NCBI RefSeq assembly: GCF_036226665.1
Contig: NZ_CP109007.1
Coordinates: 124,001 to 188,000 of the forward strand
Length of the DNA stretch: 64,000 nucleotides
Reading direction: 5' to 3'
Source of the DNA: Streptomyces sp. NBC_00691
Lineage (GTDB): Bacteria > Actinomycetota > Actinomycetes > Streptomycetales > Streptomycetaceae
This document shows positions 18,035 through 26,382 of this stretch, in pieces. Both the position numbers and the translations under genes were made by a program. The notes under the pieces are model-generated. The model saw only the letters and a list, made by a program, of their open reading frames with translations. It did no database searches and was not told where the DNA came from. Every line of letters begins with the position of its first letter. The stretch's first letter is position 1.

Positions 18035-18290
18035 GTTGACCGCGTTCCAGATGCCGAGGGCACCGCCTCCGACGGCGAGGACCGGAGTGCGCATGCCGCG
18101 CCGCTGACAGTCTCGCAGCAGGCCGGCCCCGGACCCCGACGACTCACGGTAGCCATCCGCGATGGCGATCAGCTCCTTGGTGCCGTCCGCGCGCACGCCC
18201 ATCACGACCAAGCCCGCGGCCTTCGCCTGCTCCAGCGGCGCCTTCACCTCGACCGTCCCGGCGGCAGTGGTCACCTTCGCGGCTGCTCAT
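18035..18290 (-). mobile_element. IS256-family transposase fragment
   Basis: LVVMGVRADGTKELIAIADG, YRESSGSGAGLLRDCQRRGM and TPVLAVGGGALGIWNAVNEV correspond to the DDE core of IS256 transposases (GVR.DG.KE...I.DGYRES..SW..LLRDL..RG...P.L.VGDGALG.W.A..EV.P). The catalytic GDGALG Asp has become GGGALG. Only about 80 residues survive. It abuts an IS5-type fragment at 18291. Confidence 0.7.
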
Positions 18291-18671
18291 AGCCGTTGCG
18301 GCCCACCAGACGGCGTCCGCTCTCGTCACGCTCGTCCGCCAACTCGGCTATGTGGGCGTTGACTTCACCCCCCAGTGCGGCGGCAGCGCGGGAGAAGTTC
18401 AGAGTGTCCGCTCCGCGGATACGTGCGAGGAGAGTCTCGTGCAGCCGCGGGAAGACGCCGGCTTCGGTCCACTCCGCCAGGGGCGCCGGCAGGTCATGTC
18501 CGACCCGAAGCCCAGTTCCTGCGGGAGATGTTCCCGGGGGATCCCGGTGCGCAGCACGAACAGGATGCCCTGGAACACCAGCCGCCGCTTTCGCCCCGGA
18601 TGGCGGGCCCGACGCTCCACCCTCGGCAGGAGCGGCTCGATCATCGCCCAGAGCTCATCATTGACGATCAC
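18291..18671 (-). mobile_element. IS5-family transposase N-terminal fragment
   Basis: From ATG 18671: MIVNDELWAMIEPLLPRVER, HPGRKRRLVFQGILFVLRTG and PREHLPQELGFGSDMT, the DUF4096-type N-terminal domain of IS5/IS1647-like transposases. A frameshift near 18490 moves the rest to another frame (EAGVFPRLHETLLARIRGAD, TLNFSRAAAALGGEV). The element ends abruptly at the IS256 fragment. The 5' end overlaps the stop of the next gene by 4 nt. Confidence 0.7.
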
Positions 18672-19498
18672 TCCTTGACGCGTCGCAGCGCGGCACGTAT
18701 CTGCCCGGCTCTCCTGGTGCCGAGCAGGTCGAGCACCGCCTCCACGACCTGCACTCCCTGCTCGGCGAGCACGGCGGCGGCCTGGTCCGCCGGAAGCGGA
18801 TCGACCTGCTCAGCCAGGCGCTCGGCGAGGTCCGTCTCACGGCGAGGTGGTGGCAGTTGAGCACGCTCGGGTCGACGGGAAAGCGCCTGGGGAGCCATGG
18901 CCGGGGCTTCAGGGGTGGAGAGTTCGGGGGCCGCGAACCCTGGCAGCGTATGCCCGGGAGGCCACGTGCTGCGGTGCACCAACGCCGAGGCGACGACGCA
19001 CAGCCACGGAGCCCACGCACCCGAGAAGAGCAGCGGCGGTCCCCCGGCGAAGGCGAAGTGCACCGCGCGCCCGTCGGGTGACGGCGTGATCGACAGCAGT
19101 CGCCCCATCTCGTACACCTCGGCTCCTGTTCCGAAGAACCCGATGAGCCGCTGGTCGGTGAGCACCACCCGGATCTCCCCCTCCCACCGCCACTGGAGCG
19201 CGGCCATCTGCTCGGCCTGGCGCCGCACCTTCGCGTTGTGCATCTCCCCTGTGACGATCCCGAACGCGGTGAAGAGCGGACCCCCTTGCACGGCGTACCC
19301 GCTCGCGTACTCGACCGTCGTGCCGTAGAAGGCGTGACACCCCACCATGATGTCCGTGTACTGGTACTCCCCCTGCCAGGCCACGACGGTCGGCTGCACC
19401 GGCGCAAGCACCTCCCCCGCCGTCAGCCTCCCCACCAGCTCCCGCACGGCGGCGTCAGGGGACCGCTCTCCCTCCCGCCGTCTCCGCAGCCACCCCAT
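18668..19498 (-). CDS. Hypothetical protein, PH-like/nucleotide-free core
   Basis: 276 residues, intact, starting at ATG 19498. A short basic N-terminus (GWLRRRREGERSP) is followed by a beta-rich central region: WQGEYQYTDIMVGCHAFYGT, GGPLFTAFGIVTGEMHNAKV, EIRVVLTDQRLIGFFGTGAE and RLLSITPSPDGRAVHFAFAG. The 'VVLTDQRLIGF...EV..L' pattern is typical of PH-like domains used in bacterial membrane-associated proteins. The C-terminal third is helical and Ala-rich (DLAERLAEQVDPLPADQAAA). No signal peptide. The function is unknown. It is the only intact gene between 16.1 and 20 kb. Confidence 0.7.
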   Translation of the reverse strand: MGWLRRRREGERSPDAAVRELVGRLTAGEVLAPVQPTVVAWQGEYQYTDIMVGCHAFYGTTVEYASGYAVQGGPLFTAFGIVTGEMHNAKVRRQAEQMAALQWRWEGEIRVVLTDQRLIGFFGTGAEVYEMGRLLSITPSPDGRAVHFAFAGGPPLLFSGAWAPWLCVVASALVHRSTWPPGHTLPGFAAPELSTPEAPAMAPQALSRRPERAQLPPPRRETDLAERLAEQVDPLPADQAAAVLAEQGVQVVEAVLDLLGTRRAGQIRAALRRVKE

Positions 19499-19641
19499 GG
19501 CCCTACCCCCGCCCTATAAGCCCGGCAACGTCCGCTCGCTCATAGTGCCGCACCTCGCTCCGCATCCGCAGGGGGATGCGCGGGGAGACGATTCGTTTCA
19601 CGCGCCAGCGCGGGGCAGAGCAGGAGCCTGGGGGGACGGGT

Positions 19642-19919
19642 GGGCGGGATGACACCGTGCTTCGCGCTCTGGACGGCCATGAGCGCTTCGATTGCTCCGG
19701 CGGCGCCGAAGGGATCGCCGAGCGCCGCTTTGAGGGTGGTCACGGTGGCGCGGCCGAAGACTTCACCGATGGCGTGTGTCTCGGCGACGTCGCCGACCGG
19801 GGTCCCAGTGGTGTGGGTGTCGATGTGGCTGATGTGTTCGGGGGCCAGGCGTGCTTGCGCGAGGGCTTTACGCATGGCTGAGATCTGGCCGGAGCCGTCG
19901 GTGGCGGGGGCCGTGATGT
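19642..19919 (-). pseudogene. Degenerate 278-bp copy of the FabF-like gene at 46.8-48.1 kb
   Basis: 19642-19919 aligns without gaps to 46978-47255 at a constant offset of 27,336. By eye about 20 of 278 positions differ, roughly 93% identity. It encodes QISAMRKALAQARLAPE.., the ketosynthase His motif THTTGTPVGD (parent NAHATGTPVGD) and ALGDPFGAAGA (parent ALGHLFGAAGA). The second catalytic His is therefore Asp here. The rest of the gene is missing on both sides. Immediately upstream, 19920-19995 minus reads WQSEWVFAEIDDDESRRILL, an unrelated coding scrap. Confidence 0.85.
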
Positions 19920-20032
19920 CTGCGGGCTATCAGCAGTATCCGCCGGCTCTCGTCGTCATCGATCTCCGCGAACACCCACTCGCTCTGCCACCCGCATGGC
20001 TTGGCGGCCCGATGCCGTCCGAAGCGTCAGGT

Positions 20033-20374
20033 TCAGGAGGAATCTTCGGAGTCGGCTGCCGCGAGCGGCTTGCCTTCGACTCCTGACCGTGTGACGCCGT
20101 CGACTGCCACGCAGATGCCGAAGACACGATCGCGGCTGGTCCAGCCATTGATGTGGCCACGGTTATTGCTGATCTGCACCCGCTTCTTGGCGGGGTCCAC
20201 AGACGAGACCAAGTGCAAGTAGACCGTACCGGCGACACGGGCGAGGACGATGTCCCGGACCTCCAGCTTCGACGGGTCGACCGCTGCATCACCCCACCGA
20301 TTTACTTCCCCGTCTCCACAGGCGAGGCGAACCAGGCGAGTGCCTGCCTCCCAACGGGATCGCAGGGGATCCAC
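20033..20374 (-). CDS. S24/S26-peptidase-like protein, possibly 5'-truncated
   Basis: 113 residues. VRLACGDGEVNRWGDA is followed by EVRDIVLARVAGTVYLHLVS, then KKRVQISNNRGHINGWTSRD and RVFGICVAVDG. The strand pattern 'GDIVL.R..G..YLHLV......Q I.NN.G.INGWT...V.G..V.V' is that of the C-terminal half of S24 (LexA/phage repressor) or S26-like beta barrels. The Ser/Lys catalytic region normally lies upstream and is not visible, so the gene may have lost its 5' end or be a non-catalytic homologue. Flanked by IS scars on one side and the TipAS gene on the other. Confidence 0.5.
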   Translation of the reverse strand: MDPLRSRWEAGTRLVRLACGDGEVNRWGDAAVDPSKLEVRDIVLARVAGTVYLHLVSSVDPAKKRVQISNNRGHINGWTSRDRVFGICVAVDGVTRSGVEGKPLAAADSEDSS

Positions 20375-20539
20375 GCCCCCGGAAAGTACGACAGCCTTCG
20401 AGGTGCCCCCACCGCCTGCGGTGGGGGAGGCGCGGTCGCGGCCCTTGGTCCTGAACCCCGCCCCTCCCCCCTTCGGCGGACACGCCCGGACCCCGTCCCC
20501 ACGTACCCGCCCGGCTATGCCGGGGTCCGCATCACCCGA

Positions 20540-20962
20540 CTACGACGAAGCTACGGCCCCTGTGCTGGGGGCGAACCCGCTCCCCCGCTCGGCGAACACC
20601 CTGATCGCGGCACCCATGAACTCCGCCAGCCCCAGGTGGTAGGAGTCGTGGAAGGCCCTCATGGCCTCGTCCTCGGCGTAGAAGAGCGACATGCCGACGT
20701 AAGCCTGCCTGGAGGGGACGTAGAAGCGGCAGACGATGTCGAAGTGCCTGCGGACGAGCCCCTGGATCTGCTGGTCCCCAGGCAGGGACCCGCCCTCCAG
20801 GGAGGCGGTGATCTCCCGGTACAGAACGTCCCAGTCCTGGTGGGTCTGCCCCCTGTCCACGTGCTCCCAGTCATTGGTCGAGGCAAGGCTCTTCGCCTGC
20901 TCCTCTGCCAGAGCGCGACGGCACTCGTCCTCGTCACTGTTCCCCACGGCACTACTCCCCAT
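20540..20962 (-). CDS. Stand-alone TipAS antibiotic-recognition domain protein
   Basis: 140 residues. The start is ATG 20962 with GGAG 6 nt upstream. A longer in-frame start at 21079 has no ribosome-binding site and non-coding-like sequence. ALAEEQAKSLASTNDWEHVD, WDVLYREITASLEGG, LVRRHFDIVCRFYVPSRQAY and LFYAEDEAMRAFHDSYHLGL follow the TipAS fold, the globin-like domain that traps thiopeptide antibiotics in TipAL. The MerR DNA-binding domain is absent, so this is a free drug- or ligand-binding protein comparable to the independently made TipAS form. The key ligand-binding Cys of TipA cannot be placed with certainty (one Cys, in IVCRFY). Confidence 0.78.
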   Translation of the reverse strand: MGSSAVGNSDEDECRRALAEEQAKSLASTNDWEHVDRGQTHQDWDVLYREITASLEGGSLPGDQQIQGLVRRHFDIVCRFYVPSRQAYVGMSLFYAEDEAMRAFHDSYHLGLAEFMGAAIRVFAERGSGFAPSTGAVASS

Positions 20963-21448
20963 CGTCTCCTCGCCTCCCCGGTGAACCCGAGAGGCCGCCG
21001 ACACGTCGACACCGGCCGACCGCCGGTGATCAACTGCCGGACCAGGCCGAACGCTGACACACGGCCATCCCGGCGACAAACCATTTCTCGACCCCGCACC
21101 GCTTTGTCCTGGTCAGCCGGCGACGGCGGCCGCAGCTCGAACAGCGAGCCGCCGGGCAGGGCGCTCGGCCGCTCGACTCGGATTCCCGGGAGCCCGTGAG
21201 CGCGTGCGACATGCCGCGCACCGGGAAGGGCTGATCGGGGCAACGTCCGGGCGACGATCGCAGGGCGACGTCGACGCGGCTCACCGGACGAAGACGGTCC
21301 CCGTCGGCCGTAGCCGCTGGGGTTTCCGCGCCGGCGCGAGCCGGTCGGGGAACCCACCGCATGAACGCCTGGGTAGGACCAGTCGCGCCTTTCATAGAGC
21401 AGCGGGAAGCTCGGTGAAAGGCGCGCGGGACAGATACGGATGCGGCGC

Positions 21449-22450
21449 TCAGCCGCCCACCTCGCCGGCGTCGATACGCCGACCACGCGAAGCATCCACC
21501 ACGATGGGAATCCCGTCCGGGACCTGCCCCTCCAGCCGGTCGAGCAGGGACTGTACCGGCGGGAGTTCTCCCGGGTTACGCACCTGGATGTACATCGTTC
21601 GCGAATTCATGTCGACACTCGTCACGGACGCGCCCGGTTCGTCGGCGAGCCACTGCTGCGCCGCCTCCCTGGTCCGGCCGGTCCAGACGTTGAGCAGCAA
21701 CGTGGCCACGGTGTTGGCCGTGAGCGGAACGAACACGACGACGAACAGCAGGGCCATGGCGACAGAAGCCCTGCCGGCGGGGTGCCCGGCTGCCTTGTCG
21801 GCCTCCGCGGCGTAACCGAGCGCTGCGAAGACCACCATGCCGGCGAAGACCAGGGCGAAGAGGTTCGATACGAAGAGCGCCAGAGCGCCCAGCGCCAGCC
21901 ATCCCGACAACTGCCCCAGGCACACGCCGACCACTACCAGAGGCGGGACGAGGGAGATGGCGATGGCGACGCCGGGCAGCACGGCCGCGACGTCCCTGCG
22001 GGCCAAGGCGATCGCCCCGGCGAACCCGGTTGCCAGGGCGGCGATCAGGTCCATCAGGTCCGGCGACGTGCGTGAGGAGATCTGGCTGTTCGACAGCAGG
22101 TCGTAGTTGCTGGGCAGAACCAGCGACATGACCACCCCGATCGCGATCACCAGCAGGCAGGCGAGGAGGACGACCGTGACCGATCCGGTGCGCCGGCGCA
22201 GCACCGACCCGAGTGCGATGCCCATGATGGGCGTGGAGAGCGGGGCGATGATCATGGCGCCGATCACGGTCGCCGTCGAGTCGGTGAGCACCCCGCCGGC
22301 CGCGATGATCGAGGACAGCGTCAGCATCGTCCAGAAGGCCGACCGCTTGGACGTGGTGTCCCCTGTCGACAGGATCAGCTCCTGTGTCAGTTCGTCCAGA
22401 GAGCGGCGTTGGGAGGCCGGCAGAACACGGGCGCGAACCTTGCTCATCAT
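21449..22450 (-). CDS. DUF389 family integral membrane protein
   Basis: About 333 residues with at least six transmembrane helices. The conserved DUF389/TIGR00341 core is clear: LSSIIAAGGVLTDSTATVIG, AMIIAPLSTPIMGIALG, IAALATGFAGAIALARRD and VLPGVAIAISLVPPLVVVGV. The C-terminal soluble domain (VDMNSRTMYIQVRNPGELPP, VPDGIPIVVDASRG) is present. The start is not well fixed: tandem ATGs at 22450 and 22447 lack a strong Shine-Dalgarno. Upstream frame extension to 23722 is not coding. The function of the family is unknown. Confidence 0.82.
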   Translation of the reverse strand: MMSKVRARVLPASQRRSLDELTQELILSTGDTTSKRSAFWTMLTLSSIIAAGGVLTDSTATVIGAMIIAPLSTPIMGIALGSVLRRRTGSVTVVLLACLLVIAIGVVMSLVLPSNYDLLSNSQISSRTSPDLMDLIAALATGFAGAIALARRDVAAVLPGVAIAISLVPPLVVVGVCLGQLSGWLALGALALFVSNLFALVFAGMVVFAALGYAAEADKAAGHPAGRASVAMALLFVVVFVPLTANTVATLLLNVWTGRTREAAQQWLADEPGASVTSVDMNSRTMYIQVRNPGELPPVQSLLDRLEGQVPDGIPIVVDASRGRRIDAGEVGG

Positions 22451-22938
22451 GTACCCAAATAAACACGAGCCGGAATATTTGGACGGGTAGGACACAGGTG
22501 GATGATGTCGGCCACGGCTGCGCGGAGGGTCAGCTCCCACCACTACATGCCGCGCCCGCACACCATGCTGATCGTGGTCCCCGTCGACAACGAAGTCCCT
22601 CTGGGTCCTGCTGAGGGTGACACCATCTCGTTGCCATCCGTGGCTCCGGTCAGGTTCGAGCCTCTGTAGCGGCAGCCCTGCACCAGCGGCACAAGCAGGC
22701 AAGGGCACGGGGCGACGACCGTCTTCGGCCTCTCGTGGGGGCCTGAGGGCCAGGCGCGGACGAAGTTCTCGGCCTGGGATCCGCCAAAGTCCCTCATCTC
22801 TTCGCCGGTTCGGCGCGGCACTGACGCCGGGTCTGTCGGATGGGTCGCTGCTCATGCGCGACGGGCGATCTGGGTCGGCCCTGACTGCGCGCCTCTCACG
22901 GGCCTGACAGACTCTGTCCTGGCACGCTGCTTTTCTGA
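22451..22938. other. 488-bp intergenic region
   Basis: It separates the divergent DUF389 and AfsR-like genes and should hold both promoters. A 92-codon minus frame (22543-22821, GCRYRGSNLTGATDGNEMVS) has no ribosome-binding site or family resemblance that I can defend. No clear operator repeat seen. Confidence 0.4.
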
Positions 22939-23010
22939 ATGAAGTCCTGTTGTAGCAAGGGGGCTCCTGCGGCGAGCAGGCACTGGACGCACGGGGCATG
23001 GGGATGCGGC

Positions 23011-26000
23011 GTGAGCGTGAATTCATCGGGTACGGGTACCGCCGATGTCGGGGACTGTCTGCAGATCGACTTGCTCGGGCCGGTCCGGGCTCGTCGGGGC
23101 GTCGCGTCGCTGGCGCTGGGCCCGGCGAGACGGCAGGCGGTGCTTGCCGCTCTGGTCCTGCGCTCGCCGGACTTCGTGACATACCAGCAGCTGTTGGACG
23201 ACGTCTGGGGGGCCACTCCCCCGGGCACCGGCCACCGGGTCCTGCCCAGCTACGTCTACGCGCTGCGCAAGACTCTGGACGAGCCGGGCCCTCAAGAGGG
23301 CCGGTCAGTGATCCTTGGGCAGCGCGGCGGCTATCGCCTCGTGCCCAGTGGGGTCCGGACCGACACTGCCGAGCTCGCCATGGAGGCTGGGAGCGCCCAG
23401 CGGGCGAAGACCGCCGGCGACCTGGATGCCGCACTCGATCATGGCAGCAGGGCCCTCGGTCTCTTCCGTGGCGAGCCTCTGCCCGGTCTGCCGGGTCCGC
23501 TCGCTGTTGTCGAGCGACTGCGTCTGGTCCGGCAGCGGCGCGCGCTGCTCCAGGACCGGGCGGAGTGTCTGGTGTTGCTCGGTAACTACCCGGCCGCGTT
23601 GGATACGCTCCTGTCGACGCCCCTCTCGCAGCCGCACGATGAGCCGCTCGCCGCCCTGCGGATGCGTGCCCTGTACGGCAGCGACCGTCAGGCCGAGGCG
23701 CTCGCCGTCTACGCCGAGACACGCCGCCGGCTCATCGACGAACTGGGCGTGGAACCCGGGGAGGAGCTGCGCCGTGTACACCAGGCCGTCCTGCGCCGGG
23801 ACGATCTGCCGTTGCTCGGCCGGGATGTACGTCCGCGTCCAGCCGCAGCCTTCGATCCCCAGGGAACCGCGGTCCAGGACTCCTCGTCCGGGCGCTCGGC
23901 CTGCGGTGACCGAGACGGCCACGCCGGCAGAGCTGGCAGGCCTGGCGATCCTGCCGGGTCCGATCGCACCGGCCTGCCCGATCGGGCCCGCCCTCGGCGC
24001 CGTCGCAACGAACTTCCCGGCGACATCGCCTGCCTGGTCGGGCGTGAAGAGGAGCTTGCTCTCCTCACCACCCCCGTGCCTCCGGACGCGGTCTGCGTGA
24101 TGACGGTCGATGGCACGGCCGGAGTGGGTAAGACCGCGTTGGTGGTGCGTGCCGCCTGGACGCTCGAAGACGTCCATCCCGACGGGTGTCTCTTCGTGGA
24201 TCTACACGCATACGGCGCCGCCCACGAGGAGGTCCCCCCACAGCGGGCCCTGCGCCGGATGCTCCGTGCTCTTCGCGGTGAGGACGACGTTCCCCCGGAT
24301 CTTGCGAAGGGTCCTGACGGACCCGATGGCGTCGGAGACGCGGCAGACGATCTGGCAGATCTTGTCTCTGCCTGGCGCGCCGCGACCAGTGGCCTACGGC
24401 TGCTCCTGGTGGTGGACAACGCCCGCAGCGCCGAGCAGGTGCGCCCGCTGGTGCCGGCCGGACCGGGCAGTCGGGTCCTGGTCGTCGGCCGTCAGCGCCT
24501 GACCGGCCTCGACGCCGACCTGCGGCTCACGGTGGAGCCGCTGCGGGCGGGGGCTGCCGTCGAACTGCTCCGCGAGCTCGTCGGGGAGTCCCGGGCCGAC
24601 GGCGAGCCCGAGGCGGCGCGCGAACTCACCCGGCGGTGCGGCGGACTGCCCCTGGCACTGCGGATCGCCAGTGCCCGGCTGCAGAGCCGCCCGTCCTGGA
24701 CCCTCGCCTTTCTCACCGACCGGATGTCCGACGACGGGCGCGGCCTGTCCGAGCTGCGGGCCGGGGATCGCAGCGTGGAGGCCGCCTTCCGGGTCTCGTA
24801 CGATCAGCTTGCCCCTGAACTGCAGCGTGGATTCCGCGCGTTGGGAACGAATCCCACCACCCGATTCGACCCGCTCACGCTCGCCTCGATGCTGGGCGGC
24901 TCTCGCGAGGGGGCAGAGGATGTCCTGGAGGATCTGGTCGACGCCAGCCTGTTGCAGCAGCCACATCCTGGCCGATACCGGCTGCACGATCTCGTCAAGG
25001 CGCATGCGCGGCGCGTGGCCGGCGAGGCGCCCGAGGAAGCTGCCGCGGACCGCGACGCTGTCTTGCACCTCTACATCGCGGCAGGCCGCATGGCCAGCGA
25101 CTGGGGCCCAGGCGGCTTTCCCCCACTCGCCGGCGGCGTGGCCGGCTCCAGCTCGGCCGCCGCCTGTTCGCCCTTCGCCGGATGGCGGGAAGCATCGGCG
25201 TGGCTGAGATCCATGGGCGGCCAGCTCGTCGATGTCGTAGCCTTCGCCGCCGCCGGCGGCCATGCCGACCAGGCAGGGCTGCTCGCGGAAGCCTTCGTCG
25301 ACCACCTGGCTGGACACGGTCACCACCACGAGTGCCGCACCGCTCTGGAACTCGCCCTGGCGTGCGCCGATGCCGCGGCCGACCGACGGATGCCTGCGGC
25401 ACTGCGCAATTGCATGGGTGTCCTCGATGTCTACCAGGGACGGTTCCGGCAGGCAGAAGCATGGTTCGCCGAGGCCCTGCAGTGCAGCCGCACGGAGGGC
25501 GACCTGCGAGAAGAGGCCCGCGCCATCGCCGGGACGGGCCTCGTGCTGGGGCAGGTGGGCAACACTGACGAAGCGCTGTCCGCTCTGACGAAGGCGGTGA
25601 AGCTGGCGACCGGCCTCGCCGACGACTGGCTGACGGGGGTGTCTCAATGCAACCTCGGCTCCCTTCACCACCAGCTGGGACGCCACGAAGACGCACTCCG
25701 GCACTACGGCACCGCCCTGGCACTCGCGGAGAAGAACGGCCGCCCCAGGACGATCAGCAGCACCCTGTGCTTCGCGGCCGACACCGAGCTGGCGCTCGGC
25801 CGGCACAAGGTGGCAACGGACCTGCTGAGGCGGGCCGCGGGGCTGGCCGGTGAGGTCGAGGACCTGCCCCTGCGCGCAGCGGTCCTGTCGCGGCTGGCTG
25901 CTGCGGAGCACACCCGGGGCGACCTGCGCTCGGCCGTCGACCTCCACCACCAGGCGCTGTCGACCCTCACCCCGCACGCAAGCACATGGTTGGAGATGGG

Positions 26001-26223
26001 GGTGCGTATCCGACTCGGCAGCACCTACGCGGCGACGGGCCGTCACACCGACGCACGGAAGGAGTTCCGGGCCGCCCTAGCCTTGCCCGGAGCCGAGGAC
26101 CACGCACACGAGTACGCAATGGCATGTGAGGGGCTGGAAGCCACAGGCGCAGTCCGGCGGCCCGCCGGCCACACTCCTGAACTGGCGATGCCACACAAAG
26201 ACGCGGCGCGACGAGATCCGTGA
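23011..26223 (+). CDS. AfsR-like SARP-NB-ARC-TPR transcriptional regulator
   Basis: About 1,070 residues from GTG 23011 (an in-frame ATG at 22939 would add 24 residues). Domains in order: OmpR-type winged helix at the N-terminus (LQIDLLGPVRARRG, PARRQAVLAALVLRS, YVYALRKTL); bacterial transcriptional activator domain (BTAD) to about 260 (AEALAVYAETRRRLIDELGV); a Pro/Arg-rich linker; NB-ARC ATPase with Walker A GTAGVGKTAL (about 370), Walker B LRLLLVVDNA and GGLPLALRIA; and TPR repeats to the C-terminus (EARAIAGTGLVLGQVGNTDE and similar). This is the architecture of AfsR, a Ser/Thr-phosphorylated global activator of secondary metabolism. No biosynthetic cluster lies beside it, so targets are likely distant. 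Confidence 0.88.
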   Translation: MSVNSSGTGTADVGDCLQIDLLGPVRARRGVASLALGPARRQAVLAALVLRSPDFVTYQQLLDDVWGATPPGTGHRVLPSYVYALRKTLDEPGPQEGRSVILGQRGGYRLVPSGVRTDTAELAMEAGSAQRAKTAGDLDAALDHGSRALGLFRGEPLPGLPGPLAVVERLRLVRQRRALLQDRAECLVLLGNYPAALDTLLSTPLSQPHDEPLAALRMRALYGSDRQAEALAVYAETRRRLIDELGVEPGEELRRVHQAVLRRDDLPLLGRDVRPRPAAAFDPQGTAVQDSSSGRSACGDRDGHAGRAGRPGDPAGSDRTGLPDRARPRRRRNELPGDIACLVGREEELALLTTPVPPDAVCVMTVDGTAGVGKTALVVRAAWTLEDVHPDGCLFVDLHAYGAAHEEVPPQRALRRMLRALRGEDDVPPDLAKGPDGPDGVGDAADDLADLVSAWRAATSGLRLLLVVDNARSAEQVRPLVPAGPGSRVLVVGRQRLTGLDADLRLTVEPLRAGAAVELLRELVGESRADGEPEAARELTRRCGGLPLALRIASARLQSRPSWTLAFLTDRMSDDGRGLSELRAGDRSVEAAFRVSYDQLAPELQRGFRALGTNPTTRFDPLTLASMLGGSREGAEDVLEDLVDASLLQQPHPGRYRLHDLVKAHARRVAGEAPEEAAADRDAVLHLYIAAGRMASDWGPGGFPPLAGGVAGSSSAAACSPFAGWREASAWLRSMGGQLVDVVAFAAAGGHADQAGLLAEAFVDHLAGHGHHHECRTALELALACADAAADRRMPAALRNCMGVLDVYQGRFRQAEAWFAEALQCSRTEGDLREEARAIAGTGLVLGQVGNTDEALSALTKAVKLATGLADDWLTGVSQCNLGSLHHQLGRHEDALRHYGTALALAEKNGRPRTISSTLCFAADTELALGRHKVATDLLRRAAGLAGEVEDLPLRAAVLSRLAAAEHTRGDLRSAVDLHHQALSTLTPHASTWLEMGVRIRLGSTYAATGRHTDARKEFRAALALPGAEDHAHEYAMACEGLEATGAVRRPAGHTPELAMPHKDAARRDP

Positions 26224-26335
26224 GCGCGTCAGCCTGACCTCGCGGAATCTCTCGGCAGACGAAGCGGCCGGCTGCGCAGCGCCCTGGAGGACGGCGTTCC
26301 ACCAGCGGTGCGCCGCCTCGGTCTCATGCATACGC

Positions 26336-26372
26336 GCCGGTGCTCCGCGGCAGGATGCCGTGGAGCACCGGC
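26336..26372. terminator. Bidirectional terminator between convergent genes
   Basis: A 17-bp stem (26336-26352 with 26356-26372, one G-T pair) with a GGA loop lies in the 159-bp gap between the AfsR-like stop and the stop of the PQQ-like gene. It can serve both. Confidence 0.75.
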
Positions 26373-26382
26373 TCCCATGCCC

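Noticed and set aside
17075..18274. 399-residue intact protein
   Set aside because: Chance read-through from an IS256 fragment into a frameshifted GNAT gene. Neither domain is complete.
22543..22821. 92-residue minus-strand protein
   Set aside because: No ribosome-binding site, no recognisable motif, and position inside a divergent promoter region.
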